Shown: positions 1-7,863, counted from the first letter of the stretch. The stretch: 29,898 nt of DNA from Streptomyces roseochromogenus subsp. oscitans DS 12.976 (GCF_000497445.1 NZ_CM002285.1:6086797-6116694), one strand, 5' to 3'. Notes: generated by a model not told the origin, from the sequence alone. Program-made: numbers and translations.

Positions 1-600
1 CAGGCGTCCTGGGCGCAGCAGGTGCACCAGCTGGCCGGGGGCGGTGACGAGCAGCCCGTGGCGCCGTGGAAGCCGGTGGTGGAGGACCCGTTCCAGGCGG
101 CCGCGCGCCGCCAGGCCGCCGCCCGCCCCGCCGCACCCGGCAAGCGGCTCGCCGCCCGGCTGATCGACACCCTGGCCGTGGGCGCGGTGACGGCCGTGGC
201 CGCCGTACCCCTCGGCACCAAGGCCGCCGACCACGTCCAGCAGAAGATCGACGCGGCCAGGCTGTCCGGCCGCGAGGTCACCGTCTGGCTGCTCGACGGC
301 ACCACCGCCACCAGCCTCGGCATCGTGCTCGCCGTCCTGCTGCTCGTCGGCGTGGTGTACGAGGCGCTGCCGACCGCCAAATGGGGCCGCACCCTCGGCA
401 AGAAGCTGCTGGGGCTTCAGGTGCGGGACATCGAGGCGCACGAGCCCCCGGCCTTCGGCCAGGCACTGCGCCGCTGGCTCGTCTACAGCGTGCCCGGACT
501 GCTCGGCATCGGGATCGTGGGCGTGCTGTGGTGCCTGTTCGACCGGCCCTGGCACCAGTGCTGGCACGACAAGGCGGCGCGCACCTTCGTCGCGGGCTGA
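1..600 (+). CDS. RDD family membrane protein (5' partial)
   Basis: The frame is open from the first base of the window, so the true start probably lies upstream; an internal GTG at 22 is the first possible start inside. The visible 199 residues have a short polar N-terminus and then an RDD domain: an arginine-rich entry followed by R-L-I-D at the first membrane segment (AVGAVTAVAAVPLG), a second segment (GIVLAVLLLVGVVYEALP), the typical WGRTLGKKLLGLQV stretch, and a third segment (VPGLLGIGIVGVLWCLF) before a WHDKAARTFV ending. RDD proteins are three-helix membrane proteins; some are reported as Na+(Li+)/H+ antiporters, most have no known role. A second RDD gene follows 98 bases downstream on the same strand, so the two may be a duplicated pair. 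The family call is firm, the function unknown. Confidence 0.85.
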   Translation, partial: QASWAQQVHQLAGGGDEQPVAPWKPVVEDPFQAAARRQAAARPAAPGKRLAARLIDTLAVGAVTAVAAVPLGTKAADHVQQKIDAARLSGREVTVWLLDGTTATSLGIVLAVLLLVGVVYEALPTAKWGRTLGKKLLGLQVRDIEAHEPPAFGQALRRWLVYSVPGLLGIGIVGVLWCLFDRPWHQCWHDKAARTFVAG

Positions 601-630
601 GCACCGGCCGGAGGAACGGCCCCCGGAACG

Positions 631-652
631 CCGTACCGGATACTCCGTACGG
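631..652 (+). promoter_or_regulatory. Inverted repeat around a -10-like hexamer before the second RDD gene
   Basis: CCGTAC at 631-636 and GTACGG at 647-652 are inverted copies separated by ten bases that contain GATACT, which resembles a -10 box. It lies 47 bases before the start of the downstream RDD gene. A promoter with operator is possible, but the motif may be chance in a GC-rich genome. Confidence 0.3.
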
Positions 653-698
653 CCGCCCGTCGGATGCGGAGCCGGGGCGTTCGCGGTCCACTCGGGCC

Positions 699-1430
699 AT
701 GAGCAGCGAACCGCCCCCCGGCTCCGGAGAGCAGCCCCCCGAGGACGACCCGTTCAGGAAGCGGCCCCCGTCGGACCAGGGGTCGGGCTCGCCGTACGAC
801 GCCCCGTACGGCGGTGCCCAGCAGCCCCCGCCACCCGGCGGCGGGGGCCCGCAACCGCCCCCCGGCGGCCAGCCACCCCCTTATGGCGGCGGCCAGCCTC
901 CCCCCTACGGCGGTGGCCCGTACGGCGGCGGTCCCTACGGCGCCGGGCCGGGTGGTGAGTACCCCGCCGACCCGCTCGCCGGTATGCCCCCGCTCGCCGA
1001 CAGCGGCAAGCGGACGCTCGCGCGGATCGTGGACATGATCCTCGTCGGCATCGTCGTCTGGCTGCTCACCTGGGCGTTCGGCGTGCGTGAGTACAACGTG
1101 AACGGCGACCACGTCGCGGTCGGCAAGTCCGTGGGCCAGTCCGTCATCGCGGCCGTGCTGTACATCGCGTACGACACCTTCATGATGAGCAAGTACGGCC
1201 AGACCCTGGGCAAGCAGTGGCTCAACATGCGGGTGGCGAACCTGGACAACGGCGCCACGCCCTCGGTGCAGACCAACCTGATCCGCGCCCTGGTGCTCTG
1301 GGTGCCGTTCGCCTTCTGCTGTGCCTGTATCTGGACGGTGATCTGCGGCGGTTGGAGCTACTTCGACAAACCGTACAAACAAGGCCTGCATGACAAGGCG
1401 GCCAAGACGGTGGTGGTCAGCACCGGTTGA
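699..1430 (+). CDS. RDD family membrane protein with Pro/Gly/Tyr-rich N-terminal tail
   Basis: The 243-residue protein starts at ATG 699; the longer open frame back to 66 lies over the previous RDD gene and is not used. Residues 1-100 are a low-complexity tail rich in P, G, Q and Y with repeated PPPYGGG units, as in many Streptomyces membrane proteins. An RDD domain follows: SGKRTLARIVDMILVG with the R-x-V-D signature, a membrane helix (IVVWLLTWAFG), a middle helix with KYGQTLGKQWLNMRV, and a cysteine-bearing third helix (VPFAFCCACIWTVICGG), ending in LHDKAAKTVVV. The final WSYFDKPYKQGLHDKAAKT resembles the end of the first RDD protein, supporting paralogy. No clear Shine-Dalgarno precedes the ATG. 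Role unknown; a small transporter or membrane regulator is possible. Confidence 0.85.
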   Translation: MSSEPPPGSGEQPPEDDPFRKRPPSDQGSGSPYDAPYGGAQQPPPPGGGGPQPPPGGQPPPYGGGQPPPYGGGPYGGGPYGAGPGGEYPADPLAGMPPLADSGKRTLARIVDMILVGIVVWLLTWAFGVREYNVNGDHVAVGKSVGQSVIAAVLYIAYDTFMMSKYGQTLGKQWLNMRVANLDNGATPSVQTNLIRALVLWVPFAFCCACIWTVICGGWSYFDKPYKQGLHDKAAKTVVVSTG

Positions 1431-1436
1431 GACGTC

Positions 1437-1517
1437 GCGGCGTACACGTGAGCGGCGGCACGCATGAAAGCGGCGGGTCCGTGAAGCTCATGGACTCGCC
1501 GCCGATGTGTACGCCGC
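1437..1517. other. Strong multi-stem structured element between convergent genes
   Basis: An outer perfect 11-bp stem (GCGGCGTACAC 1437-1447 with GTGTACGCCGC 1507-1517) encloses a second stem of nine pairs (GGCGGGTCC 1472-1480 with GGACTCGCC 1492-1500, one G-T pair) and a short CGTG/CACG stem at about 1446-1462. It fills the space between the RDD stop at 1430 and the minus-strand stop at 1518. The simplest reading is a bidirectional terminator, but a three-way-junction shape is more elaborate than needed. Confidence 0.65.
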
Positions 1518-1763
1518 TCAGAGTGCCGTGGACACCGGCTGCTCCTTGGGTGCGGACTCGGCGGATCCGGCCGGTGCCTCGGCCGCGGGGGCCGATGGCA
1601 GCGGCACCGTCATCGCCACGAGCAGCCCTAGGGCCAGCGCCGCGAGGGCGATGACGGTGATCCCGAGGCCCGAACTCGTCTGGGACAGCAGCAGCATGGC
1701 GAGCGTCGAGAAGATCACGGTGCACGAACCGTATACGAGCTGTGCGGCAGTCGGACGAGGCAT
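1518..1763 (-). CDS. Small two-helix membrane protein of unknown function
   Basis: An 81-residue protein starts MPRPTAAQLVYGS. Two hydrophobic segments follow: about residues 12-30 (SCTVIFSTLAMLLLSQTSS) and 33-53 (LGITVIALAALALGLLVAMTV). The C-terminal tail is Pro/Ala/Ser/Glu-rich and probably disordered. A GAGGA sits ten bases before the ATG. Third positions are G/C as expected of a real Streptomyces gene. I recognise no catalytic motif and no named family. It is divergent from the secreted M6 protease gene, sharing the 268-base region 1764-2031, and could be co-regulated with it, but nothing shows this directly. Confidence 0.65.
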   Translation of the reverse strand: MPRPTAAQLVYGSCTVIFSTLAMLLLSQTSSGLGITVIALAALALGLLVAMTVPLPSAPAAEAPAGSAESAPKEQPVSTAL

Positions 1764-1936
1764 GGCAATCGTGTCCTCGGAAGTCTTCGGGAGATTGGGG
1801 GTGCCATTCGACTCTCTTCGCGTGCATGCCCGAACGAGCCGCCTGGTAAGCGTGACCTAACCCACGGTACCGGTGCACGGGGGGCGCACAGGGGGCACGT
1901 CCTCCGTAAAACACCGGTCGACTCCACCTAGTCCAG

Positions 1937-2008
1937 TTGACCGGAGCAAGTCAAGATCTGTCTTTTCTTCTAAACGTCTAGTCAAATTGCGTCACTTGAA
2001 CGCGTCAA
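1937..2008 (+). promoter_or_regulatory. AT-rich cluster of TTGAC/GTCAA boxes before the M6 protease
   Basis: TTGAC (1937-1941) and GTCAA (1950-1954) form an inverted pair with an eight-base spacer. GTCAA recurs at 1981-1985 and 2004-2008, and TTGA at 1996-1999. The stretch is unusually AT-rich for this genome and ends just before the ribosome binding site at 2017-2026. It probably contains the protease promoter and may contain operator sites; no known regulator box was recognised. Confidence 0.4.
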
Positions 2009-2031
2009 ACAGACGCGGGGGAGGAACTCAA

Positions 2032-4389
2032 GTGACCAGCAGATCCTGGACGTTCAGAGCGGCCGCGATCGGCGTGACGCTCGCGGCGGCCTCCGCCACG
2101 TTCGCCACCTTCGCCGTCGCGGAAGCGAGCACCCAGGCCCGGCCCGCGGCGGTCGACCGGCACGACCCGGCTCCGGTGAAGCAGCGGGCGCACGACCTCG
2201 ACGGCCCGCTCAGCAAGACCCAGGAAGCCCAGCGCCGGGAGGCGCTGAACCAGCTCATATCGGGCAAGGCCAAGGCCCAGGAGCGCAACGGCTCCAAGGT
2301 GGTCCAGCTCAAGAGCCGCAAGGGCAAGGACAAGTACGTCGAGCTGAGCCGCGAGAAGACCGACAAGATCTTCACGATCCTGGTGGAGTTCGGGGACAAG
2401 ACCGACCCCAAGTACGGTGGCACGCCCGGCCCGCTGCACAACACCATCGCCGCGCCGGACCGCAAGAACGACAACTCCACTGCCTGGCAGCAGGACTACG
2501 GCCAGAAGCACTACCAGGACCTCTACTTCGGCACCGGCAACAAGACCGAGTCGCTGAAGAAGTACTACGAGAAGCAGTCCTCGGGCCGCTACTCGGTGAA
2601 CGGCGAGGTCTCGGACTGGGTCAAGGTCCCCTACAACGAGGCCCGTTACGGCAACAACGCCTGCGGTCAGACCAACTGCCCCAGCGTGTGGAACGTGGTC
2701 AGCGACGGCCTGAACGCCTGGGTCGCGCAGCAGAAGGCGGCCGGCAAGTCGGACGCCGACATCAAGAAGGACCTCGCCCAGTACGACCAGTGGGACCGCT
2801 ACGACTACGACCACGACGGCGACTTCAACGAGCCGGACGGCTATATCGACCACTTCCAGATCGTGCACGCCGGTGAGGACGAGTCCGCGGGCGGCGGCGC
2901 GCAGGGCAAGGACGCGATCTGGGCCCACCGCTGGTACGCCTTCGGCACCGACTCGGGCAGCACCGGTCCCGCGAACAACAAGCTGGGCGGCGCCCAGGTC
3001 GGTGACACCGGCATCTGGGTCGGCGACTACACCATCCAGCCGGAGAACGGCGGCCTCGGCGTCTTCGCCCACGAGTACGGCCACGACCTCGGCCTGCCCG
3101 ACGAGTACGACACCGCCGGCGGCGACAACTCCACCGGTTTCTGGACCCTGATGTCCTCCGGCTCCTGGCTCGGTACCGGCAAGGAGTCCATCGGCGATCT
3201 GCCGGGCGACATGAACGCCTGGGACAAGCTGCAGCTCGGCTGGCTGAACTACGACACAGCGAAGGCCGGTACCCAGTCCACGCACAAGCTGGGCGTCGCC
3301 GAGTACAACACCTGGGACAAGCAGGCCCTCCTGGTCACCCTGCCGGACAAGGCGGTCACCACGACCATCACCGAGCCGGCCCAGGGGGCGGCCCAGTGGT
3401 GGAGCGGCAGCGGCAACGACCTCAAGAACACGCTGACCCGCTCCGTGGACCTCACCGGCAGGTCCTCGGCGAAGCTGGACCTGGACGGCTGGTGGGCCAC
3501 CGAGGACGGCTACGACTTCGTCTACACCGAGGTGTCGACCGACGGTGGCGCCAACTGGACCGCCCTGGACGGCACGGCGGACGGCCAGGCCATCCCGCGG
3601 GACGGCAGCGGCAAGCCGGCGCTGACCGGCTTCTCGCAGACGCACAAGAAACTGTTGTACGCGCTCGACGCCTACGCGGGCAAGAAGATCGACCTGCGCT
3701 TCCGCTACGCCACCGACAGCGGGGTCGCGGAGAACGGCTTCACAGCCGACGAGATCACCCTGACCGCCGACGGTACGCCGCTCTTCTCGGACAACGCCGA
3801 GACGCAGGACGCCGGTTGGACCGCGAACGGCTTCTCCCGCATCGGCGCGTCCTTCACCAAGGACTACAAGCAGTACTACATCGCCGAGAACCGGCAGTAC
3901 GTGTCCTACGACAAGACGCTCAAGACCGGCCCGTACAACTTCGGTTCGGCGGGGCGGCCCGGCTGGGTGGAGCACTACCCGTACCAGAACGGCCTGTTGA
4001 TCTGGAAGTGGGACACCTCCCAGGCGGACAACAACACCAACAGCGCGAACGGCCACCCGGGTTCCGGTCTGATCCTGCCGATCGACTCGCACCCGCAGGC
4101 GCTGAAGTGGTCGGACGGCACCCTGCTGCGCAACCGCGTGCAGGCCTACGACTCCCCGTTCAGCCTCTACGGCACGGACGGCATCACGCTGCACCGGGCG
4201 GACGTACCGACGGTGATCAAGGCGTCGAAGGGGGTGCCGGTCTTCGACGACCACACCAGCACCTACTACGACCCGGCGAACCCCACCGGGGGCGTGAAGG
4301 TCACTGACACCAACACCAAGATCGCGATCGTCAAGGAGGCCAGGGACGGCTCGACGATCTTGCTCAAGATTGGTCCAGCGGTGAAGTAA
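2032..4389 (+). CDS. Secreted M6 family metalloprotease (immune inhibitor A type)
   Basis: I start this 785-residue protein at GTG 2032, six bases after GGGGGAGGAAC, because that start gives a classical signal peptide (basic TSRSWTFR, then AAAIGVTLAAASATFATFAVA, cleavage near residue 32). The open frame back to 1873 would bury it. A propeptide-like stretch precedes the peptidase M6 domain, with the zinc site H347-E348-Y-G-H351 followed by DLGLPDEYD and a Met-turn-like LMSSGSW. The C-terminal half holds beta-rich MAM/VEG-like segments (LDLDGWWATEDGYDF; LDAYAGKKIDLRFRYATDSG), as in InhA proteases. M6 enzymes degrade extracellular proteins, including host or competitor peptides. It is monocistronic, closed by a hairpin at 4416-4449. 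The family call is firm; the substrate is unknown. Confidence 0.93.
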   Translation: MTSRSWTFRAAAIGVTLAAASATFATFAVAEASTQARPAAVDRHDPAPVKQRAHDLDGPLSKTQEAQRREALNQLISGKAKAQERNGSKVVQLKSRKGKDKYVELSREKTDKIFTILVEFGDKTDPKYGGTPGPLHNTIAAPDRKNDNSTAWQQDYGQKHYQDLYFGTGNKTESLKKYYEKQSSGRYSVNGEVSDWVKVPYNEARYGNNACGQTNCPSVWNVVSDGLNAWVAQQKAAGKSDADIKKDLAQYDQWDRYDYDHDGDFNEPDGYIDHFQIVHAGEDESAGGGAQGKDAIWAHRWYAFGTDSGSTGPANNKLGGAQVGDTGIWVGDYTIQPENGGLGVFAHEYGHDLGLPDEYDTAGGDNSTGFWTLMSSGSWLGTGKESIGDLPGDMNAWDKLQLGWLNYDTAKAGTQSTHKLGVAEYNTWDKQALLVTLPDKAVTTTITEPAQGAAQWWSGSGNDLKNTLTRSVDLTGRSSAKLDLDGWWATEDGYDFVYTEVSTDGGANWTALDGTADGQAIPRDGSGKPALTGFSQTHKKLLYALDAYAGKKIDLRFRYATDSGVAENGFTADEITLTADGTPLFSDNAETQDAGWTANGFSRIGASFTKDYKQYYIAENRQYVSYDKTLKTGPYNFGSAGRPGWVEHYPYQNGLLIWKWDTSQADNNTNSANGHPGSGLILPIDSHPQALKWSDGTLLRNRVQAYDSPFSLYGTDGITLHRADVPTVIKASKGVPVFDDHTSTYYDPANPTGGVKVTDTNTKIAIVKEARDGSTILLKIGPAVK

Positions 4390-4415
4390 TTCGCGTTTTC
4401 GCAGGTCAGGCGCGT

Positions 4416-4449
4416 ATCGGCGGCAGCCTCTTGGCGGGTTGCCGCCGAT
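4416..4449 (+). terminator. Rho-independent-type hairpin after the M6 protease
   Basis: ATCGGCGGCA at 4416-4425 pairs perfectly with TGCCGCCGAT at 4440-4449 around a 14-base loop. It starts 26 bases after the protease stop. There is no U-run, which is usual for Streptomyces terminators. Confidence 0.75.
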
Positions 4450-4510
4450 CGTGTTTAGGTGCGTCCTGTGGACCGCTTATTGACACCGACGGAAACGGGG
4501 ATGTGACCGC

Positions 4511-4831
4511 ATGGCCGCTGGAGGCTTCTGCAAACTGCCGAACGGCACGGTCGTGGTGGCGCTGAATCTGCCCTACGGCTCGGCCGCGGTGCGGGTACTG
4601 GTGCACGCCCAGAACCGCGCCCGAGCCCTGACCAGGCTCCGCAACCTGGGGTTGCGTGCGATTTACCTCAGGGGGAACGCCGCGCCTCCCACGCCGGACG
4701 AGGTCACGGCGGTGCTGCACCATCCGGACGGGCTGATATGGCGTACGGCACCGGCCGACAACGGTGTCATGGTGAATGAGCTGTGGCACCCGATCCGGGC
4801 GCTTCTTCGCAGGTCAGCGGTGGTGCAATAG
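4511..4831 (+). CDS. Conserved small protein of unknown function
   Basis: This 106-residue soluble protein starts at ATG 4511, ten bases after a GGGG run that may act as a weak ribosome binding site. It has no signal peptide and no membrane segment. It looks like a small alpha/beta domain: VVVALNLPYGSAAVRVLV, then an arginine-rich helix (AQNRARALTRLRNLGLRAIYL), then a PTPDEVTAVLHHPDGLIWR segment. Codon use is normal for a coding gene. A TTGACA at 4480-4485 is the best promoter-like -35 box nearby. I do not recognise the family and give no function. It runs convergently into pncA, with only seven bases between the two stops. Confidence 0.7.
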   Translation: MAAGGFCKLPNGTVVVALNLPYGSAAVRVLVHAQNRARALTRLRNLGLRAIYLRGNAAPPTPDEVTAVLHHPDGLIWRTAPADNGVMVNELWHPIRALLRRSAVVQ

Positions 4832-4838
4832 GGCTCTG

Positions 4839-5432
4839 CTAGCCGCTGACCACGGGCTTGCCCGTGAGTTCCACCCCGGCTGCCCGCATTTCCTCCAACG
4901 CCCGCTCCGTCGTCTCCGGGGCGACCCCCGCCGTGAGGTCCAGCAGGACCTGGGTGCGGAAGCCCTCTCTCGCGGCGTCCAGGGCGGTGGCGCGTACGCA
5001 GTGGTCGGTGGCTATGCCCGCCACGTCGACCTCGTCGATGTGGCGGGCGCGGAGCCAGTCGGCCAGGGGGACGCCGTTCTCGTCGGTGCCCTCGAAGCCG
5101 CTGTAGGCGGCCGAGTACGCGCCCTTGTCGAAGACGGCGTCGATGGCACCCGAGGCGACGGCGGGGGCGAAGTTCGGGTGGAAGCCGACGCCCTCCGTGC
5201 CCGCGACACAGTGCGCGGGCCAGGAGTGGACGAAGTCGGGGTCGTCGGCGAAGTGGCCGCCGGGGGCGATGTGGTGGTCCCGGGTGGCCACCACATGACG
5301 GTATCCGGTGCCCCCCGCCTGGCCGATCAGTTCCGTGATCGCGGCGGCCACGTCCGCACCCCCGGCCACCGCGAGGCTGCCCCCCTCGCAGAAGTCGTTC
5401 TGCACATCTACGACGATCAAGGCGCGGCGCAT
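4839..5432 (-). CDS. pncA: Nicotinamidase (isochorismatase-fold)
   Basis: The 197-residue enzyme hydrolyses nicotinamide to nicotinate in NAD salvage. All elements of the family are visible: the catalytic triad D9 (in VVDVQNDF), K103 (in FDKGAYSAAYSGF) and C145 (in IATDHCVRATALDA); the metal-site residues D52, H54, H60 and H74 (RDHHIAPGGHF and WPAHC); and the cis-peptide-like VAGIATDHC. A GAAGGA ribosome site lies nine bases before the ATG. It follows pncB on the same strand after 91 bases, so the two consecutive salvage steps may be co-transcribed. However, the gap has its own AT-rich palindrome (5454-5465), which could belong to an internal promoter. In mycobacteria this enzyme also activates pyrazinamide. 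Assignment is strong. Confidence 0.93.
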   Translation of the reverse strand: MRRALIVVDVQNDFCEGGSLAVAGGADVAAAITELIGQAGGTGYRHVVATRDHHIAPGGHFADDPDFVHSWPAHCVAGTEGVGFHPNFAPAVASGAIDAVFDKGAYSAAYSGFEGTDENGVPLADWLRARHIDEVDVAGIATDHCVRATALDAAREGFRTQVLLDLTAGVAPETTERALEEMRAAGVELTGKPVVSG

Positions 5433-5453
5433 GATGGGTGTCCTTCGACTAAG

Positions 5454-5465
5454 AGTTAAGTAACT
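5454..5465 (-). promoter_or_regulatory. AT-rich palindrome in the pncA leader
   Basis: AGTTA-AG-TAACT is a perfect inverted repeat lying 22 bases before the pncA ATG, in a patch far less GC-rich than its surroundings. It could overlap a -10 element (TTAACT on the minus strand) and act as an operator. The regulator is unknown. Confidence 0.4.
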
Positions 5466-5523
5466 GAGCCTAGAGACTTCCGGGCCCGTGCGGGAGGGGG
5501 CGAGGGCGGACGGCGGTCCCGCT

Positions 5524-6870
5524 CTAGCTACCCGAGCGCCCGGTGACGTACTCCGTCGGAATCACGGGTTCCCCTCGGGAGAGCTGGGTAGCGGAGAGCG
5601 GGAGATTCGCCCGGGCCGCGATGTGGCGGTCCCGGGGGACGTCCAGTGGTTCACGGGCGATCACGTCACCGCCCTTGATCAGCTCGACCAGCAGCTGGCG
5701 GTCGGCCAGCTGAGCCGGCACCGGGCCGGTGCCCACGACCTCGGCCTCCGCCACCCCGTCCTCGTCCAGCCGGCGCGCCGCCCACTTGCGGCCCCCGATG
5801 GAGGTCTTCCCGCCGCTGGACTTCTTCGCGACCGGTACCAGCGGCGCCTCGGCGTCGCCGGACTCGGCGCGGGCGACCAGCTTGTAGACCATGGAACAGG
5901 TCGGGTGCCCGGAGCCGGTGACCAGCTGGGTGCCGACACCGTACGCGTCCACCGGGGCGGCGGCGAGGGAGGCGATCGCGTATTCGTCCAGGTCGGAGGT
6001 CACGACGATCTTCGTGTGGGCCGCGCCCAGCTCGTCCAGCTGCTGCCGCACCCGGTGTGCCACGAGCAGCAGGTCGCCGGAGTCGATGCGGACCGCGCCC
6101 AGCTCGGGGCCGGCCACCTCCACCGCCGTACGAACGGCCTCGGCGACGTCGTAGGTGTCCACGAGCAGCGTGGTGTTCCGGCCGAGGGTGTCGACCTGGG
6201 CCTGGAAGGCGTCCCGCTCGCGGTCGTGCAGCAGGGTGAAGGCGTGGGCCGAGGTGCCGACGGTGGGGATGCCGTAGCGGAAGCCGGCCGCCAGGTCGGA
6301 GGTGGTCGCGAAGCCGCCGACGTACGCGGCCCGGGACGCGGCCACCGCCGCCAGCTCATGGGTGCGGCGGGCACCCATCTCGATCAGCGGCCGGTCCCCG
6401 GCGGCCGAGGCCATGCGGGAGGCGGCCGCGGCGATCGCGGAGTCGTGGTTGAGGATGGAGAGGATGACCGTCTCCAGGAGCACGCACTCGGCGAAGGTGC
6501 CCTCGACCCGCATGATCGGCGAGCCGGGGAAGTAGACCTCGCCCTCGGGGTAGCCCCAGATGTCCCCGCTGAAGCGATAGCCGGCGAGCCATGTCAGGGT
6601 CTCCTCGTCGACGATCTTCTGCTCGCGCAGGAAGCCGAGGACGCCCGCGTCGAAGCGGAAGTTCTCCACCGCGTCCAGGACACGCCCGGTGCCGGCGACC
6701 ACGCCGTAACGGCGCCCGTTCGGCAGCCGCCGGGTGAAGACCTCGAACACGCTCCGCCGTTCGGCCGTACCGGCCTTCAGCGCGGCCCGCAACATCGTCA
6801 GCTCGTACTGGTCCGTGAAGAGCGCCGTCGAGGGAACATCCACCGGCAGCCCAAGGTCCGCTGTGTTCAT
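5524..6870 (-). CDS. pncB: Nicotinate phosphoribosyltransferase
   Basis: The 448-residue enzyme converts nicotinate and PRPP to nicotinate mononucleotide, the committing Preiss-Handler step after PncA. The N-terminus TALFTDQYELTM is the family signature. GTSAHAF at 205-211 carries the conserved histidine (H209) that is phosphorylated in this family. RIDSGDL at 261-267 is the phosphate-binding region, and the SGDIWGYPEGEVYFPG segment is also characteristic. Length is normal. The ATG lies seven bases after TAGCAT, so the message is probably leaderless, and an inverted repeat overlaps the expected -35 region. It is divergent from clpS, an arrangement I also remember from M. tuberculosis (pncB1/Rv1330c next to clpS). 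Confidence 0.95.
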   Translation of the reverse strand: MNTADLGLPVDVPSTALFTDQYELTMLRAALKAGTAERRSVFEVFTRRLPNGRRYGVVAGTGRVLDAVENFRFDAGVLGFLREQKIVDEETLTWLAGYRFSGDIWGYPEGEVYFPGSPIMRVEGTFAECVLLETVILSILNHDSAIAAAASRMASAAGDRPLIEMGARRTHELAAVAASRAAYVGGFATTSDLAAGFRYGIPTVGTSAHAFTLLHDRERDAFQAQVDTLGRNTTLLVDTYDVAEAVRTAVEVAGPELGAVRIDSGDLLLVAHRVRQQLDELGAAHTKIVVTSDLDEYAIASLAAAPVDAYGVGTQLVTGSGHPTCSMVYKLVARAESGDAEAPLVPVAKKSSGGKTSIGGRKWAARRLDEDGVAEAEVVGTGPVPAQLADRQLLVELIKGGDVIAREPLDVPRDRHIAARANLPLSATQLSRGEPVIPTEYVTGRSGS

Positions 6871-6877
6871 GACGAGG

Positions 6878-6883
6878 ATGCTA
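6878..6883 (-). promoter_or_regulatory. -10 hexamer of pncB (leaderless start)
   Basis: On the minus strand TAGCAT is followed by seven bases and then the pncB ATG. This fits a TANNNT -10 box with transcription starting at or next to the A of the start codon. No Shine-Dalgarno is present. Confidence 0.55.
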
Positions 6884-6891
6884 CCCCCATT

Positions 6892-6906
6892 TCGTCAGTG
6901 TGACGA
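6892..6906. promoter_or_regulatory. Perfect inverted repeat between pncB and clpS
   Basis: TCGTCA-GTG-TGACGA is symmetrical about a three-base centre. It sits where the pncB -35 box should be and about 20 bases before the clpS start, so a bound protein could affect both genes. Whether it is an NAD-responsive operator is unknown. Confidence 0.45.
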
Positions 6907-6926
6907 TTTTCGCTGAGCGTGGCAGC

Positions 6927-7244
6927 ATGGGCACCGTGACGTCACCCGCGCCCGTAGAGATCGAACGCACCGAGTCGGCGGAGGAGGTCTTCGCCGTACC
7001 CGAGCCCGACGTCCCCTGGGTCACGATCGTGCACAACGACCCGGTCAACCTCATGAGCTATGTGACCTACGTCTTCCAGACGTACTTCGGCTACTCCAAG
7101 GACAAGGCCACCAAGCTCATGCTCGACGTCCACCACAAAGGCCGGGCGGTCGTCTCCAGCGGGACCCGCGAGGAGATGGAGCGCGACGTGCAGGCCATGC
7201 ACGGCTACGGTCTGTGGGCCACCCTCCAGCAGGACCGGAAGTAG
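6927..7244 (+). CDS. clpS: ATP-dependent Clp protease adaptor ClpS
   Basis: ClpS binds N-degron substrates and delivers them to the ClpC/ClpP protease. From ATG 6927 the protein is 105 residues. The core is intact: [16 protein letters not shown], containing the H-N-D-P-V-N-x-M peptide-binding signature, then [29 protein letters not shown] and a C-terminal Glu-rich helix. The N-terminal extension ([18 protein letters not shown]) is acidic and flexible, as usual. Other possible starts are GTG 6900 and GTG 6936; 6927 is preferred because the product then begins just before the conserved part, but no strong Shine-Dalgarno decides it. A DUF2017 gene follows after 13 bases, a constant actinobacterial pair. 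Confidence 0.93.
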   Translation: MGTVTSPAPVEIERTESAEEVFAVPEPDVPWVTIVHNDPVNLMSYVTYVFQTYFGYSKDKATKLMLDVHHKGRAVVSSGTREEMERDVQAMHGYGLWATLQQDRK

Positions 7245-7257
7245 CGAACCCATTTAC

Positions 7258-7863
7258 ATGCCCGGACATTTCGAACCGCTCCCCGGCGGCGGCGCGGCCG
7301 TCGCACTCGACGACGTCGAGATCTCCATCATCCGGTCGCTGGCCGTCCAGCTCCTGGAGCTGATCGGCCCCGGCCCCGGCGCCGACTCCCCTCAGGACCC
7401 ACTCGCCGAGCTGTTCGCGGAGGGCCCGAGCGAGCCGCCCGCCGACCCGGTGCTGCACCGGCTCTTCCCGGACGCCTACAGCGACCCGGAGAAGGCCCCG
7501 GACTCGCCCGCCGACGCCGAGGAGCGGCGGGCCCACTCCGCCGAGTTCCGCCGCTACACCGAGAACGACCTCAGGGCCGGCAAGCGCGAGAACGCGCTCG
7601 CGGTGATCCGCGCCCTGGACGCGCTCTCCCCGGTGGACGAGGGCGGGGCGGTGCTGAAGCTGGCCCCGGAGGAGTCCCGGCGATGGCTCAGCGCCCTCAA
7701 CGACCTGCGGCTCGCGATCGGCACCCGGCTGGAGATCACCGACGAGGACGACACCGATCTGCTCTACCGGCTCCCCGACGAGGACCCGCGCAAGCCGATG
7801 GTGATGGCCTATCTGTGGCTGGGCGGGCTCCAGGAGACCCTGGTCGGCACCCTGATGCCATAA
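7258..7863 (+). CDS. DUF2017 family protein, ClpS partner gene
   Basis: A 201-residue soluble, acidic protein begins MPGHFEPLPGGGAAVALDDVEISIIRSLAVQLLELI. DUF2017 proteins are actinobacterial, of unknown function and almost always encoded directly after clpS, which is the case here. The C-terminal half (NDLRLAIGTRLEITDEDD, then a YLWLGGLQETLVGTL end) is the most family-like part. No membrane segment or catalytic motif is evident. The ATG follows the clpS stop by 13 bases, with GGAAG overlapping the clpS end as a possible ribosome site, so translation is probably coupled. A role in regulated proteolysis is plausible from context only. Confidence 0.85.
   Translation: MPGHFEPLPGGGAAVALDDVEISIIRSLAVQLLELIGPGPGADSPQDPLAELFAEGPSEPPADPVLHRLFPDAYSDPEKAPDSPADAEERRAHSAEFRRYTENDLRAGKRENALAVIRALDALSPVDEGGAVLKLAPEESRRWLSALNDLRLAIGTRLEITDEDDTDLLYRLPDEDPRKPMVMAYLWLGGLQETLVGTLMP

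Noticed and set aside
2005..4254. Long minus-strand frame opposite the M6 protease
   Set aside because: The product is a valine/arginine/glycine-rich shadow of a clear protease gene on the plus strand.
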